Part shown: positions 49,476 through 57,801 of the stretch, piece after piece
How the letters are laid out: every line of letters begins with the position of its first letter
How positions within the stretch are numbered: the first letter of the stretch is position 1
Origin: a virus
Virus record (IMG/VR): IMGVR_UViG_3300033142_001028
Span: 1-63,534 of that record
Strand: one strand, 5' to 3'
Length of the DNA: 63,534 nt
The notes under the pieces: model-generated
Databases searched by the model: none
What the model was told of the DNA's origin: nothing
What the model saw: only the letters and a program-made list of their open reading frames with translations
Translations under genes and position numbers: made by a program

Positions 49476-50531
49476 ATGAAAAGACTATTTATAGGGCTAG
49501 TCGCTCTATTGACAATCAGTACGGGGCAAGCACACGACTTAGCTGATAGAATGAATGAGGTGCTTCCTGCCGTTGCGTATATACGAGTAGAACAATTTGC
49601 TGTCCGCGATAAGCTAAATCCTCTTACCAAACTTACCTCTTCCATCCGAGTTCCAACCACACCTATCATTGGTACAGGATTTATCATTGATAATAACAAC
49701 GTAGTAACAAATTATCACGTTATTGCTTCCGCTGTAAAACATAATACTGAAATTCACATAACCTTTGAAGGAAGTAATCAACGATTTCTAGCAACAGTTA
49801 TTGGTTACGATAAAATAGCTGACGTTGCTTTGCTAATAATTCCAGGTGAACACCAAAGTGTTGAGATATTAGATGACACTGATTTACGGATGGGCGATCC
49901 CGTATTCAGCATATCACATTTTTATGGCATCGGTTGGTCAGGCACACAAGGTGTAATTAGTTCTATTCGCCGGCAAGATCAACGATATCCTTACATCAAT
50001 AACCTACAACTACAGCTATTGCAAGGCAGTGGTAGTTCAGGTGGCCCTGTATTCAATATGAATGGCGATGTCATTGCATTAAATCGAAGTATTCTTTCTA
50101 TGTTTCCAAAATCAATAATACAAACACGTAGTTCCGTTCTTTCTATGGTAGGCTATCCTGTAAGGGGAGATACATTGATAGCTGCAATCGCGGGCATACG
50201 CAAGGATATCATTGTCGTGTATCTTGATCTAGGAGTGTCATTGATAACATTTGGAAAGGATAGTATGTTTCACCTTAACTATGCAAATGGAGATGATGAA
50301 TACCCTATCGGCGTAATGGTAATGAGCATTGATAAAAATATATCTACTACTTTGCAACAATCAGATATTATTATCAGCATAGAAGGCAATAAATTCTCTG
50401 ATCCTTCTGAGTTGTTTACATGGCTTAATGAACAGATCAAATATAAAGTTGGAGATACAGTTAACATACAAGTTTACCGAGACGCAGAAATCATAAATAT
50501 TGCAGTACCAATAACAATAGCAGGATTATAA
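49476..50531 (+). CDS. Exported HtrA/DegP-like serine protease with PDZ domain
   Basis: A 351-residue protein; start 49476 chosen for GTGGAG upstream and a clean signal peptide MKRLFIGLVALLTISTGQA. The trypsin-like domain has the triad VTNYHVI (His81), ADVALLI (Asp116) and GSGSSGGPV (Ser188). Residues about 275-350 form a PDZ domain (GVMVMSIDKN, DIIISIEGN). It should act in the host periplasm. Exported proteases of this kind are unusual in phages and may have been captured from a bacterium. Confidence 0.85.
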   Translation: MKRLFIGLVALLTISTGQAHDLADRMNEVLPAVAYIRVEQFAVRDKLNPLTKLTSSIRVPTTPIIGTGFIIDNNNVVTNYHVIASAVKHNTEIHITFEGSNQRFLATVIGYDKIADVALLIIPGEHQSVEILDDTDLRMGDPVFSISHFYGIGWSGTQGVISSIRRQDQRYPYINNLQLQLLQGSGSSGGPVFNMNGDVIALNRSILSMFPKSIIQTRSSVLSMVGYPVRGDTLIAAIAGIRKDIIVVYLDLGVSLITFGKDSMFHLNYANGDDEYPIGVMVMSIDKNISTTLQQSDIIISIEGNKFSDPSELFTWLNEQIKYKVGDTVNIQVYRDAEIINIAVPITIAGL

Positions 50532-50759
50532 ATGGAACAAATCAAAGTTTACACGAAGAAACGCTGTCCGTATTGCACGGCGGCCAAACTATGGTTATCT
50601 CAAAGAAACTATGACTACACAGAAATTAGTCTCGATGATGCTGATGAACAAAACAAATTTATTTCCTGTTATCCTGCACTTCGAACTGTTCCGCAAATAT
50701 TTGTTGGGGATAAGAGCATTGGCGGGTTTAACGAACTTACCAAATCTAAACTTGCGTAA
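50532..50759 (+). CDS. grx: Glutaredoxin
   Basis: A 75-residue glutaredoxin with the CPYC active site at 12-15, TVPQIFVGD containing the cis-Pro at about residue 53, and SIGGFNEL for glutathione binding. It directly follows the HtrA-like gene. T4-like phages often use a glutaredoxin to supply electrons to ribonucleotide reductase; no reductase is in this window. Confidence 0.92.
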   Translation: MEQIKVYTKKRCPYCTAAKLWLSQRNYDYTEISLDDADEQNKFISCYPALRTVPQIFVGDKSIGGFNELTKSKLA

Positions 50760-50773
50760 TATGAAGTAGATTA

Positions 50774-50782
50774 GATAAATAC
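50774..50782 (+). promoter_or_regulatory. Late-type box GATAAATAC before a homing endonuclease
   Basis: An exact GATAAATAC only seven bases before the ATG at 50790. The transcript would be almost leaderless for that ATG, so the box may belong to the displaced downstream gene or the true start may lie further in. Confidence 0.4.
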
Positions 50783-50789
50783 TGTTATA

Positions 50790-51431
50790 ATGAATTACGA
50801 ATTTTACTATAACAGGCTGAATCAACGATCGGAAAATCGGTTGCTAGAAGGCTATACTGAGAAACATCATATTATCCCCCGCTGCATGGGTGGCACGGAT
50901 GATCCTGAGAACATTGCTATATTGACCGCTAGAGAACATCATATAGCACACCAGTTATTGGTTAAGATGTATCCTGGCCATCACGGATTGATCTCCGCAT
51001 TAAACGTAATGAGAACTGCTAGCAGTAAAAAGTATAGCTGGATTAAACGATTATGCCACGAACAATTATCTAAGAACTACAATGATCGTTATGGGGTTGA
51101 TCGAGCGAAAAAGATAAGGAATAAACAATCTGTTTCGAAGATGGGCAATACCAACGGGCGATTCGGAAAAGGATGGAAAGCTACACCCGAACAAAAAGCA
51201 AGGATGTCCGAGGCACATAAAGGACAACTCGCATGGAATAAGGGCAAGAAAACTGGACCACAGACCCACGAACGCATTTCTCATCGTGCTCGTAAATGTC
51301 AAAAATCTTGTACAGTCGATGGCATAAAATATTCTTCGCGCAATGAAGCTGCTGACAAATTAAATATTCATATCACCACTATATATAAATGGCTTGCAAG
51401 CGGGCGAGCAAAGGAACACACAAATGGCTAG
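50790..51431 (+). CDS. HNH homing endonuclease with NUMOD-type repeats
   Basis: A 213-residue paralogue of the protein at 14991: LLEGYTEKHHIIPRCMGG, ENIAILTAREHHIAHQLL forms the HNH core, then NUMOD3-like repeats (TPEQKARMSEAHKGQLAWNKGK) and a C-terminal helix-turn-helix of NUMOD1 type (SSRNEAADKLNIHITTIYKWL). The C-terminal domain differs from 14991, so these proteins have exchanged DNA-binding ends. Confidence 0.85.
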   Translation: MNYEFYYNRLNQRSENRLLEGYTEKHHIIPRCMGGTDDPENIAILTAREHHIAHQLLVKMYPGHHGLISALNVMRTASSKKYSWIKRLCHEQLSKNYNDRYGVDRAKKIRNKQSVSKMGNTNGRFGKGWKATPEQKARMSEAHKGQLAWNKGKKTGPQTHERISHRARKCQKSCTVDGIKYSSRNEAADKLNIHITTIYKWLASGRAKEHTNG

Positions 51432-51720
51432 ACCGAAACCGACAATTATTCTAGAACATACTGATTCAAAAACATACAAGAGCGAGCAAGTTCTTCAAGC
51501 GGACTATATCTATGCAGTATACTTTGACGGGCGACCTATCAATCTTCGAACATTGAATTCTCTTGTCAACTATCCTGGCCCTAAATATAAAAAAGTCAGT
51601 TTTTCAAATTCTGGTCATGCGTTCAATCTAGCAGAGCGCCTTAATCGTATATTCAAGACAGATTCATTTGCTGTATGGAAACTAACTGGTGGTGAAATTA
51701 TAACCGAAGATACAATATAA
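51424..51720 (+). CDS. Unknown small protein, 98 residues
   Basis: Start 51424 has AAGGA upstream and gives MARPKPTIILEHTDSKTYK, an N-terminus more sensible than the longer frame inside the endonuclease gene. The middle is beta-type (YIYAVYFDGRPINLRTL). A helix near residue 72 (AFNLAERLNRIFKT) and a final LTGGEII are seen. No family is recognised. It overlaps the end of the homing endonuclease gene by eight bases. Confidence 0.5.
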   Translation: MARPKPTIILEHTDSKTYKSEQVLQADYIYAVYFDGRPINLRTLNSLVNYPGPKYKKVSFSNSGHAFNLAERLNRIFKTDSFAVWKLTGGEIITEDTI

Positions 51721-51721
51721 G

Positions 51722-52090
51722 ATGGCCGCTGAACATATCCAACCGTTAAAAGATTTCATATTCAGTGAATTAAACGAAGATGTGTTTCCAGAAGAAACTC
51801 ATAAATCATTAGATGGACTCATGTTCAACGCGCCTACTACTTTGCGCCTGACTCATTTTGGCTATAATATTTTAAGAAATATCTACGATCACGAAAAATT
51901 TCCTCTTGAAGAAAAGCTAACTGGTCGAGAATTATTGACACTCAAAAATCATGTGACTTGGCCTTACTATCTTCCTGGGAGTCATGCTAATCTTTTCCTG
52001 TTTACCATCAAACAATCATTCATTCTCAAACTCAACGGTGGAGATGTGAAAAAGTGGCTCAAAAATCTATATGAGAAGAATTCCAGTTAA
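51722..52090 (+). CDS. Unknown phage protein with F-x3-L-x-G near its end
   Basis: A 122-residue protein with TTLRLTHFGYNILRNIYDH, FPLEEKLTGRELLTL and a C-terminal KQSFILKLNGGDVKKWL, which fits F-x-x-x-L-x-G. The general look is of a small alpha/beta phage protein. It is the last gene before a sigma70-like promoter region. Confidence 0.5.
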   Translation: MAAEHIQPLKDFIFSELNEDVFPEETHKSLDGLMFNAPTTLRLTHFGYNILRNIYDHEKFPLEEKLTGRELLTLKNHVTWPYYLPGSHANLFLFTIKQSFILKLNGGDVKKWLKNLYEKNSS

Positions 52091-52146
52091 AACAACGACT
52101 TAAGTACAGGTGTCGTAAGTTATTGATTCTTATGGATATAAAGTGC

Positions 52147-52175
52147 TTGACATAAGTGCTTGATTCCTGTAATAT
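52147..52175 (+). promoter_or_regulatory. Sigma70-like promoter
   Basis: TTGACA at 52147-52152 and TAATAT at 52170-52175, spacer 17 bases. AGGAG lies before the ATG at 52223. The unit is short and closed by a terminator at 52568, so this may be a strongly expressed monocistronic transcript. Confidence 0.7.
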
Positions 52176-52222
52176 AAGCACAATGGTATAGAACTATGTC
52201 ATAGATACAGGAGAAATTCATA

Positions 52223-52546
52223 ATGGCGATTAATCGACGCAAAACAGAAGAAGTACGCACAAGCACTCTAGCCGATGGCACGAGTGTAGAATGCGTAGTA
52301 TGGGCAATTGAGCTAGACGGCGAACAGGTCGGCGAAGCTTGTGCTACATACAAGACAAAGACCCAGCGCACCTGGGATGCTAGCATGACCGTTGACGGAG
52401 TTTCAGTTTCGGTAGAAGGCATTGCTTCAATTAGCAAGGCCGTAACTGCATTGAACGATCAGTTGGTAGCTGCAACGGCTACTGATGCTGCTGATACAGC
52501 GGATGCTAACATTGAGATTGTTGAGTCTGAGGACGCTACAGCGTAA
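52223..52546 (+). CDS. Unknown protein in its own transcription unit
   Basis: A 107-residue acidic protein with two beta-rich repeats (GTSVECVVWAIELDGEQVGEA, then WDASMTVDGVSVSVEGIASI) and an Ala/Thr/Asp-rich end. It has a private sigma70-like promoter, a strong ribosome binding site and a terminator, marks of an abundant early product. No family is recognised. Confidence 0.6.
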   Translation: MAINRRKTEEVRTSTLADGTSVECVVWAIELDGEQVGEACATYKTKTQRTWDASMTVDGVSVSVEGIASISKAVTALNDQLVAATATDAADTADANIEIVESEDATA

Positions 52547-52567
52547 TCTACTCCTTTCCAAGTAAAG

Positions 52568-52592
52568 AGGCCCCGCTAAGGGGCCTTTTTTA
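52568..52592 (+). terminator. Rho-independent terminator
   Basis: AGGCCCC (52568-52574) pairs with GGGGCCT (52580-52586) around a five-base loop, followed by a T-run. It closes the unit of 52223-52546. Confidence 0.92.
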
Positions 52593-52688
52593 TACCTGTA
52601 AGGAATTCAATGACTTAATACGTGTACGTAACTATCTGTTTTTAAAGAGTTTCCACTTAAGTGCTTGATGTTAAACAGGTTATAGTTG

Positions 52689-52717
52689 TTGACAAATGGC
52701 GCGCAGTTCCATATAAT
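52689..52717 (+). promoter_or_regulatory. Sigma70-like promoter for the MoxR gene
   Basis: TTGACA at 52689-52694 and TATAAT at 52712-52717, both consensus, spacer 17 bases. A 57-base leader follows before the ATG at 52775. The 228-base gap from 52547 otherwise holds the terminator and AT-rich sequence. Confidence 0.9.
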
Positions 52718-52774
52718 ACACATACTAGATAGACAAACGCAAGTCACATAAACGATTAATAAGGAACACGCACC

Positions 52775-53887
52775 ATGGCTAAGACAGACACGAATCAAAA
52801 AAGCATTCCAGTTCGACCTTCTGAACTTGTAGAAGTAGTCGAGCATGTAATGTCAGTAGGCCGTCCTTGCATGATTTGGGGACCGCCAGGAATCGGCAAA
52901 TCAGACATTATCGCACAGATCGGAGCGAGAGAGAATCGTCCCGTGATCGACCTGCGTTTGCTCTTGATGGAGCCGACTGACCTTAAAGGCATCCCTTTCT
53001 ACGATCCGAAGACGGAAACGATGAAGTGGGGCAAGCCAGGTGAGCTTCCAGGTGAGGCCGATACAGAACTGCATAACGCTATTCTGTTCCTTGACGAGAT
53101 TAACGCTGCACCGCAGTCGGTTCAGGCCGCTGCATATCAGTTGATTCTGAATCGCAGAATTGGCGAGTACGAGCTTCCTGAATGTGTAAGTATCGTTGCT
53201 GCTGGTAACAGAGAGACTGATCGCGCAGTAACTTTTCGCATGCCGTCAGCACTTGCTAACAGGTTCATGCACTTTGAATTGATCGTATCTTTCGAAGATT
53301 GGCAGGACTGGGCAATTCGACACGGCGTACATCCTGACGTAGTTGGTTTCTTGACTGCGCATCCGAACTACTTGTTCCAGTTTGATCCGAAGAGTGGCGA
53401 CAAGGCTTTTGCTACTCCGCGTTCGTGGACGTTCGTTGGAGAGGCTCTGACTGACAAGCTTTCTGACAAGCTGAACGAAGTCATGGTCGCTGGCACAGTT
53501 GGTCTTGGACTCGCTACTGAATTCATGCAGAGCAGGCGCTTGAAAGGCAAGCTTCCGAATCCTCGCGACATCGTGTTGGGCAAGGTTACTAAGCTGAAGG
53601 AAGACAAAGCGATTGACGTTTCTGCTAAGTACTCGCTGGTTATCGGCATGTGCTACGCAATGTCTGAAATCAAGCAAGAGTTTGAAATGGACAAGTCTAA
53701 GGGTGACAAGGACTGGAACAAGGTCACTGACAACTTTTTGAAGTTTATGATGATCCCTGAACACTTCAAGAAGGAAATGGTCATCATGGCTGCTGTTACA
53801 GCATTCCGTCGCTACGACTTGGACTTCGATTCTGAGACTCCCACTTTCAACAAATTCTTCAAAGAGTACCAAGAGTGGATTGTCTAA
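52775..53887 (+). CDS. MoxR-type AAA+ ATPase
   Basis: A 370-residue protein with Walker A GPPGIGKS at 36-43, Walker B AILFLDEIN at 102-110 followed by QAAAYQLIL, and AAGNRETD (sensor 1). It resembles the MoxR/RavA and CbbQ groups, which remodel VWA-domain partners; the next long gene encodes such a partner. Codon use is richer in G/C-ending and highly expressed codons than neighbouring genes. It has its own consensus promoter and terminator. Confidence 0.88.
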   Translation: MAKTDTNQKSIPVRPSELVEVVEHVMSVGRPCMIWGPPGIGKSDIIAQIGARENRPVIDLRLLLMEPTDLKGIPFYDPKTETMKWGKPGELPGEADTELHNAILFLDEINAAPQSVQAAAYQLILNRRIGEYELPECVSIVAAGNRETDRAVTFRMPSALANRFMHFELIVSFEDWQDWAIRHGVHPDVVGFLTAHPNYLFQFDPKSGDKAFATPRSWTFVGEALTDKLSDKLNEVMVAGTVGLGLATEFMQSRRLKGKLPNPRDIVLGKVTKLKEDKAIDVSAKYSLVIGMCYAMSEIKQEFEMDKSKGDKDWNKVTDNFLKFMMIPEHFKKEMVIMAAVTAFRRYDLDFDSETPTFNKFFKEYQEWIV

Positions 53888-53925
53888 ATGGTTAACTGGT
53901 GCAACGTGACTTGCGCTATGATTGG

Positions 53926-53958
53926 CCGCCCCGAGACTTTCTTTGGGCGGTCTTTTTT
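53926..53958 (+). terminator. Rho-independent terminator after the MoxR gene
   Basis: CCGCCC (53926-53931) pairs with GGGCGG (53945-53950) around a 13-base loop, followed by TCTTTTTT. It lies 38 bases after the MoxR stop. Confidence 0.85.
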
Positions 53959-54072
53959 ATGAGATTCAAACAGTTACAGGCGCTCGTAAGTCATTGATTC
54001 TATTAGAGCAGAAATACTCCAAAAATAGTTATAAGTTATTGATAACTATAGTAATAGAGATGCATAAAGTGG

Positions 54073-54101
54073 TTGACGCAAGGGGTGTTTTACCGTATAA
54101 T
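54073..54101 (+). promoter_or_regulatory. Sigma70-like promoter for the VWA gene
   Basis: TTGACG at 54073-54078 and TATAAT at 54096-54101, spacer 17 bases, 29 bases before the ATG at 54131. It probably drives the run through RtcB and beyond. Confidence 0.85.
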
Positions 54102-54130
54102 ATGTATATAAATTGATAGGAACTAATCAA

Positions 54131-55618
54131 ATGTCACAGAAGTTTTCCCCAGAAGATAAATTAGTCAAAGCACGTATTATTTACAACGATTGCGTGTTTC
54201 TCGGCAACTTAGCACTTCGACTTGAATTGGTCGATGCTACCGCATGGTGTCCTACTGCGGCAACTGACTTCAAGCATTTGTACTACAATCGAGATTTTAT
54301 TGATCGTTGTTCACTTGAAGAAACCAAATTTGTGATTGCACACGAGGTTATGCATTGTGTGTACGATCACTTTTCTCGTCGTGAGGAACGTGATCCGCGT
54401 CTGTACAATTGTGCTGGCGACTACGTAATTAACTTGGAACTGAAGGATCTTGGAATCGGTTCTTTTCCTTCCAGTAATACCATGATGGATCCGAAGTACG
54501 AAGAATTCATCAAAGAGAATTTCCCTGAGCGTTACCGAAAGTATAAGAAAGAATTTGCTGGTGGTGAGCCAGGTGTGCTTTGCGAAGAAAAGTATCGCGA
54601 TATGTCTTCTGAGGAAGTCTACAACATCCTAAAGAAAGAACAGGATGAGCGGGACAAGCAGAATGGTAAAGGCGAGAGCGACGGCCAGTGTGGCGAATGT
54701 GGCGGTACTGGACAGGCCCCAGGCGATCAAGGTGAAGGCGATCAAGATGGTGAAGGCGAAGGTGGCAGCGGCCAATGTGGCGGAAGCACCCCAGGTGATT
54801 GCCCGTCTTGTGGTGGTTCTGGCAAGAGTAAAGGCGGCCAGAACGGACCAATTTCACACGATATGCATATGGATCCTGAGGCTGGTGATGCTGATGGTGA
54901 CGAAAATGATGGCTCGCAAGGTCCGATCAAGATTGACCAAGAAGAAATTGATCGGATGGACAGCGATATGCGTAAAGCGATCATGGACGCAGCAGCAGTT
55001 GCATCCGAAGCACGTGGTGGCGCAGGTAACATCCCAGGTGGTGTTAAGCGTCTGATTGATGATTGGACAGATTCTACAGTTGACTGGCGCGAGTATTTGA
55101 ATAACAGCATTCAGTCAACTTTGAAGTCAGATTACACATGGCAGCGTCAGAGCAGGAAGTCTCGCTCTACGAATTACTACTTGCCTGCAATGGACAACGA
55201 TATGATGGTTAGTGTCGATCTTGCGATTGATACGTCAGGTTCAATGTCTGATGAAATGTTGAGAGACATTCTTGCAGAGGTTAAAGGTATCATGGAGCAG
55301 TTCGCAGACTTCAAGCTTCGTGTATGGTGCTTCGATACTGAAACGTATGAAGTTCACACGTACACACCTGACACGGTTGATGAGATTTATGACTTCGAGT
55401 TAGAAGGTGGCGGTGGTACGATGTTTGAGTGCAATTGGGAAATGATGCGTCAGGAAGAAATTGTTCCAGATCAGTTCATTCTCTGCACAGACGGTTACCC
55501 CTGCGGAACTTGGGGCGAAGAGGATTACTGCGATACAGTATTCTTGGTGCACGGTCGTAAGAGCATTGTTGCTCCCTTCGGTGTTACGGTACATCACGAA
55601 AACGCTACTGACGATTAA
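54131..55618 (+). CDS. VWA-domain putative metallopeptidase, MoxR partner
   Basis: A 495-residue protein. HEVMHCVYDH (His71 to His75) is an HExxH zinc site, and AGDYVINLEL follows, as in DUF2201-type proteins. Residues about 175-245 are a Gly/Asp/Cys-rich, zinc-ribbon-like linker (CGECGGTG, CPSCGGSG). The C-terminal VWA domain carries the MIDAS motif DTSGSMS from 367. Paired with the MoxR ATPase, it recalls MoxR-VWA two-part systems. Start 54131 is preferred over an upstream ATG with no ribosome binding site. Codon use is like the MoxR gene. Confidence 0.85.
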   Translation: MSQKFSPEDKLVKARIIYNDCVFLGNLALRLELVDATAWCPTAATDFKHLYYNRDFIDRCSLEETKFVIAHEVMHCVYDHFSRREERDPRLYNCAGDYVINLELKDLGIGSFPSSNTMMDPKYEEFIKENFPERYRKYKKEFAGGEPGVLCEEKYRDMSSEEVYNILKKEQDERDKQNGKGESDGQCGECGGTGQAPGDQGEGDQDGEGEGGSGQCGGSTPGDCPSCGGSGKSKGGQNGPISHDMHMDPEAGDADGDENDGSQGPIKIDQEEIDRMDSDMRKAIMDAAAVASEARGGAGNIPGGVKRLIDDWTDSTVDWREYLNNSIQSTLKSDYTWQRQSRKSRSTNYYLPAMDNDMMVSVDLAIDTSGSMSDEMLRDILAEVKGIMEQFADFKLRVWCFDTETYEVHTYTPDTVDEIYDFELEGGGGTMFECNWEMMRQEEIVPDQFILCTDGYPCGTWGEEDYCDTVFLVHGRKSIVAPFGVTVHHENATDD

Positions 55619-55619
55619 A

Positions 55620-56006
55620 ATGTATCAGATGGTCAATCATAACGGCAACAAGGCTTACGAAGTCGATAATAAGCTTTATCAGACTCAAATGGAAGCTAAA
55701 GTTGATATTCAAGTGCAAAGGGCGAAGATTGATATAGAAATATTGCGTCTTGAGCAACAGCGAATAGCAGACTTTAGAAAAAAAGTTGGCCTTACTTTGC
55801 TAGAGAATGATGCAAGTGTCATGTTCACAAAGACAAGACAAGCAGTAATCGAATTGGCATTTGCTCACGAAATGGGAAAGACTCAGTACGTGATAGACCA
55901 AGCAGCATTAGCAGTTGCAAATACTCGCACAATGTACGACTCAGTTTGCAGAAAGATTTTTAAGATTTGTTTGAAGCATGGACTCAAGAGTGAGCATTTA
56001 AAATGA
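55620..56006 (+). CDS. Helical unknown protein, 128 residues
   Basis: Start 55620 lies two bases after the VWA stop. The protein is nearly all helix with coiled-coil character (QVQRAKIDIEILRLEQQRIADF) and a basic end (KIFKICLKHGLKSEHLK). No family is recognised. The frame extends upstream inside the VWA gene, but that part is a shadow. Confidence 0.5.
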   Translation: MYQMVNHNGNKAYEVDNKLYQTQMEAKVDIQVQRAKIDIEILRLEQQRIADFRKKVGLTLLENDASVMFTKTRQAVIELAFAHEMGKTQYVIDQAALAVANTRTMYDSVCRKIFKICLKHGLKSEHLK

Positions 56007-56257
56007 CTTTAGGTGAAATAGTAAATAAGCGTCAACTTGACCTTAGACTTGAAAAGGCAGAAGCAGAATTGCAGTCTGCCTTAAGAGTGCTTGACTACTT
56101 GCTAAAAGAATCGGCCGCGACATTGTTTGGATATGAGCGTAAGCCGAATCATAAAGAACGTTGTTATGCTAACGCCAAGTCACTTGACGTAGCACACGAA
56201 AAAATTGAGAAGTGTAAGAAAGAATTGTTTCAATTCAAATTGAAACACGGTGAATGA
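56003..56257 (+). CDS. Small coiled-coil protein with motif-like tail
   Basis: An 84-residue helical protein ending KKELFQFKLKHGE, similar to the recurrent tail but with one extra residue before Gly. Residues 10-35 form a coiled coil (LDLRLEKAEAELQSALRVL). It is coupled to the previous gene as ATGA and lies just before rtcB. Confidence 0.5.
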   Translation: MTLGEIVNKRQLDLRLEKAEAELQSALRVLDYLLKESAATLFGYERKPNHKERCYANAKSLDVAHEKIEKCKKELFQFKLKHGE

Positions 56258-56267
56258 GAGAAGAAAG

Positions 56268-57521
56268 ATGGCTAAGAAAATACAAAATTATGAAGTAATG
56301 AAAGGTTTGTCTGGACAAGGCATTATCAAGTCTTGGACAAAGGGCGTTCCGTTTGAGTCACAAGCGCGGGATCAGCTAAAGAATATTGCATCGTTGCCGT
56401 TCATCCACAAGCATGTAGCAGCGATGCCTGACGTACATTTAGGTAAGGGCGCGACGGTTGGGTCAGTAATTGCAACTAAGGGTGCGATTATTCCTGCTGC
56501 GGTAGGAGTAGATATTGGTTGCGGAATGAATGCTGTACGACTTTCGTTGAAAGCTGCGGATTTGCCTGACACATTAACAAACGTGCGCGGAGAAATTGAG
56601 CGCATGGTTCCTGTTGGTCACGACTATCACACACGTTCGCGTATGGGATCAAAGTGGCACAACAAGACTGACAAGCTTTTGAACAACACTAACCAGCAGT
56701 TAGACCCAGGAATGCGGTCGATTCTTGCAAAGCATCCTACGATTGGTAAGATAGGTCGTGACTTTGAAGATCGCGCATACCGTCAGATTGGTACGCTTGG
56801 TGGTGGTAATCACTTTATTGAACTTTGCTTAGACGAGGCGGATGATGTTTGGGTAATGCTTCACTCAGGTTCACGTAATCCAGGAAACTGTATCGGCAAC
56901 TATTTCATTCAGCTTGCTAAGAAAGAAATGGAACGATTCTTCATTCAGCTTCCTGATAAGGATTTAGCATACTTGGCCGAAGGCACAGAGTACTACGATG
57001 ATTATATCGAAGCTGTTGGCTGGGCGCAAGACTTTGCATATCGTAATCGACAGGTTATGATGGAACTTGTAATCATGGCACTGGAGCGCAAGCTGCCGCC
57101 GTTCTTGATTACTAAGGAAGCAATCAACTGTCACCACAACTATGTTTCGATGGAGAATCACTTCGGTGCGAATGTACACGTAACTCGCAAGGGTGCTGTA
57201 CGTGCGCGTGTAGGCGACTACGGAATTATTCCAGGATCAATGGGTGCTAAGTCATTCATCGTTCGCGGACTTGGTAACAAGGATTCATTTAACTCTTGCT
57301 CTCACGGAGCAGGACGTTCACATTCACGATCAGCGGCTAAGCGATTGTTTACAGTCGAGGATCACGAACGAGCTACGGCAGGTGTTGAGTGTCGTAAGGA
57401 TGCTGGTGTGCTTGATGAGACACCTGCTGCTTACAAGGACATTGATGCTGTTATGAATGCTCAGAGAGATTTAGTTGAGATTGTTCACACGTTGAAGCAA
57501 GTAGTCTGCGTAAAAGGATAA
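56268..57521 (+). CDS. rtcB: RNA ligase RtcB
   Basis: A 417-residue RtcB protein. MPDVHLGKGATVGSVI, VGVDIGCGM (Asp82 and Cys85, Mn ligands), GGGNHFIE and SCSHGAGRSHSR with the guanylylated His at about 346 are all present. RtcB joins 2',3'-cyclic-phosphate or 3'-phosphate RNA ends to 5'-OH ends and could repair tRNAs cut by host anticodon nucleases. No archease gene is next to it. Start 56268 is chosen because an upstream ATG encodes a poor N-terminus. Confidence 0.95.
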   Translation: MAKKIQNYEVMKGLSGQGIIKSWTKGVPFESQARDQLKNIASLPFIHKHVAAMPDVHLGKGATVGSVIATKGAIIPAAVGVDIGCGMNAVRLSLKAADLPDTLTNVRGEIERMVPVGHDYHTRSRMGSKWHNKTDKLLNNTNQQLDPGMRSILAKHPTIGKIGRDFEDRAYRQIGTLGGGNHFIELCLDEADDVWVMLHSGSRNPGNCIGNYFIQLAKKEMERFFIQLPDKDLAYLAEGTEYYDDYIEAVGWAQDFAYRNRQVMMELVIMALERKLPPFLITKEAINCHHNYVSMENHFGANVHVTRKGAVRARVGDYGIIPGSMGAKSFIVRGLGNKDSFNSCSHGAGRSHSRSAAKRLFTVEDHERATAGVECRKDAGVLDETPAAYKDIDAVMNAQRDLVEIVHTLKQVVCVKG

Positions 57522-57525
57522 GATA

Positions 57526-57801
57526 ATGAGTGAAAGAGACTGTTCAGCAAAAAACATAATGCAGATGATTGGATTCTGTTGGGTATTATTCATTGGTCTT
57601 GCATTCGTTACTGGTTGTAGCGAACCAACGCCACAAGAAAGATTTGAAACTTATGTTGCTAATACAGGCACTCCGAATGGTGCAACTAACATCGAAATCA
57701 TAGATGAAAAGTGGTACACATTTGAGTACAACGATCAGTGTTTCTTGGCAACGAGATACTGGCGTCACGCTGCATTAACGAAAATTGATTGCGAGGATTA
57801 A
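57526..57801 (+). CDS. Small lipoprotein
   Basis: A 91-residue protein with a hydrophobic segment (MIGFCWVLFIGLAFVTGC) ending in the lipobox VTGC, so it is probably lipidated. The mature part is about 60 residues with two further Cys that could pair. The charged 13-residue N-terminus is long for a signal peptide. A role in superinfection exclusion is possible but not shown. Confidence 0.55.
   Translation: MSERDCSAKNIMQMIGFCWVLFIGLAFVTGCSEPTPQERFETYVANTGTPNGATNIEIIDEKWYTFEYNDQCFLATRYWRHAALTKIDCED

Noticed and set aside
53246-53872. 208-codon minus-strand frame opposite the MoxR gene
   Set aside because: The plus-strand AAA+ gene has clear motifs and codon bias; the long antisense frame is a by-product of that bias.
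53922-54116. 64-codon plus-strand frame between the MoxR and VWA genes
   Set aside because: It starts inside a terminator stem and runs through a sigma70-like promoter.
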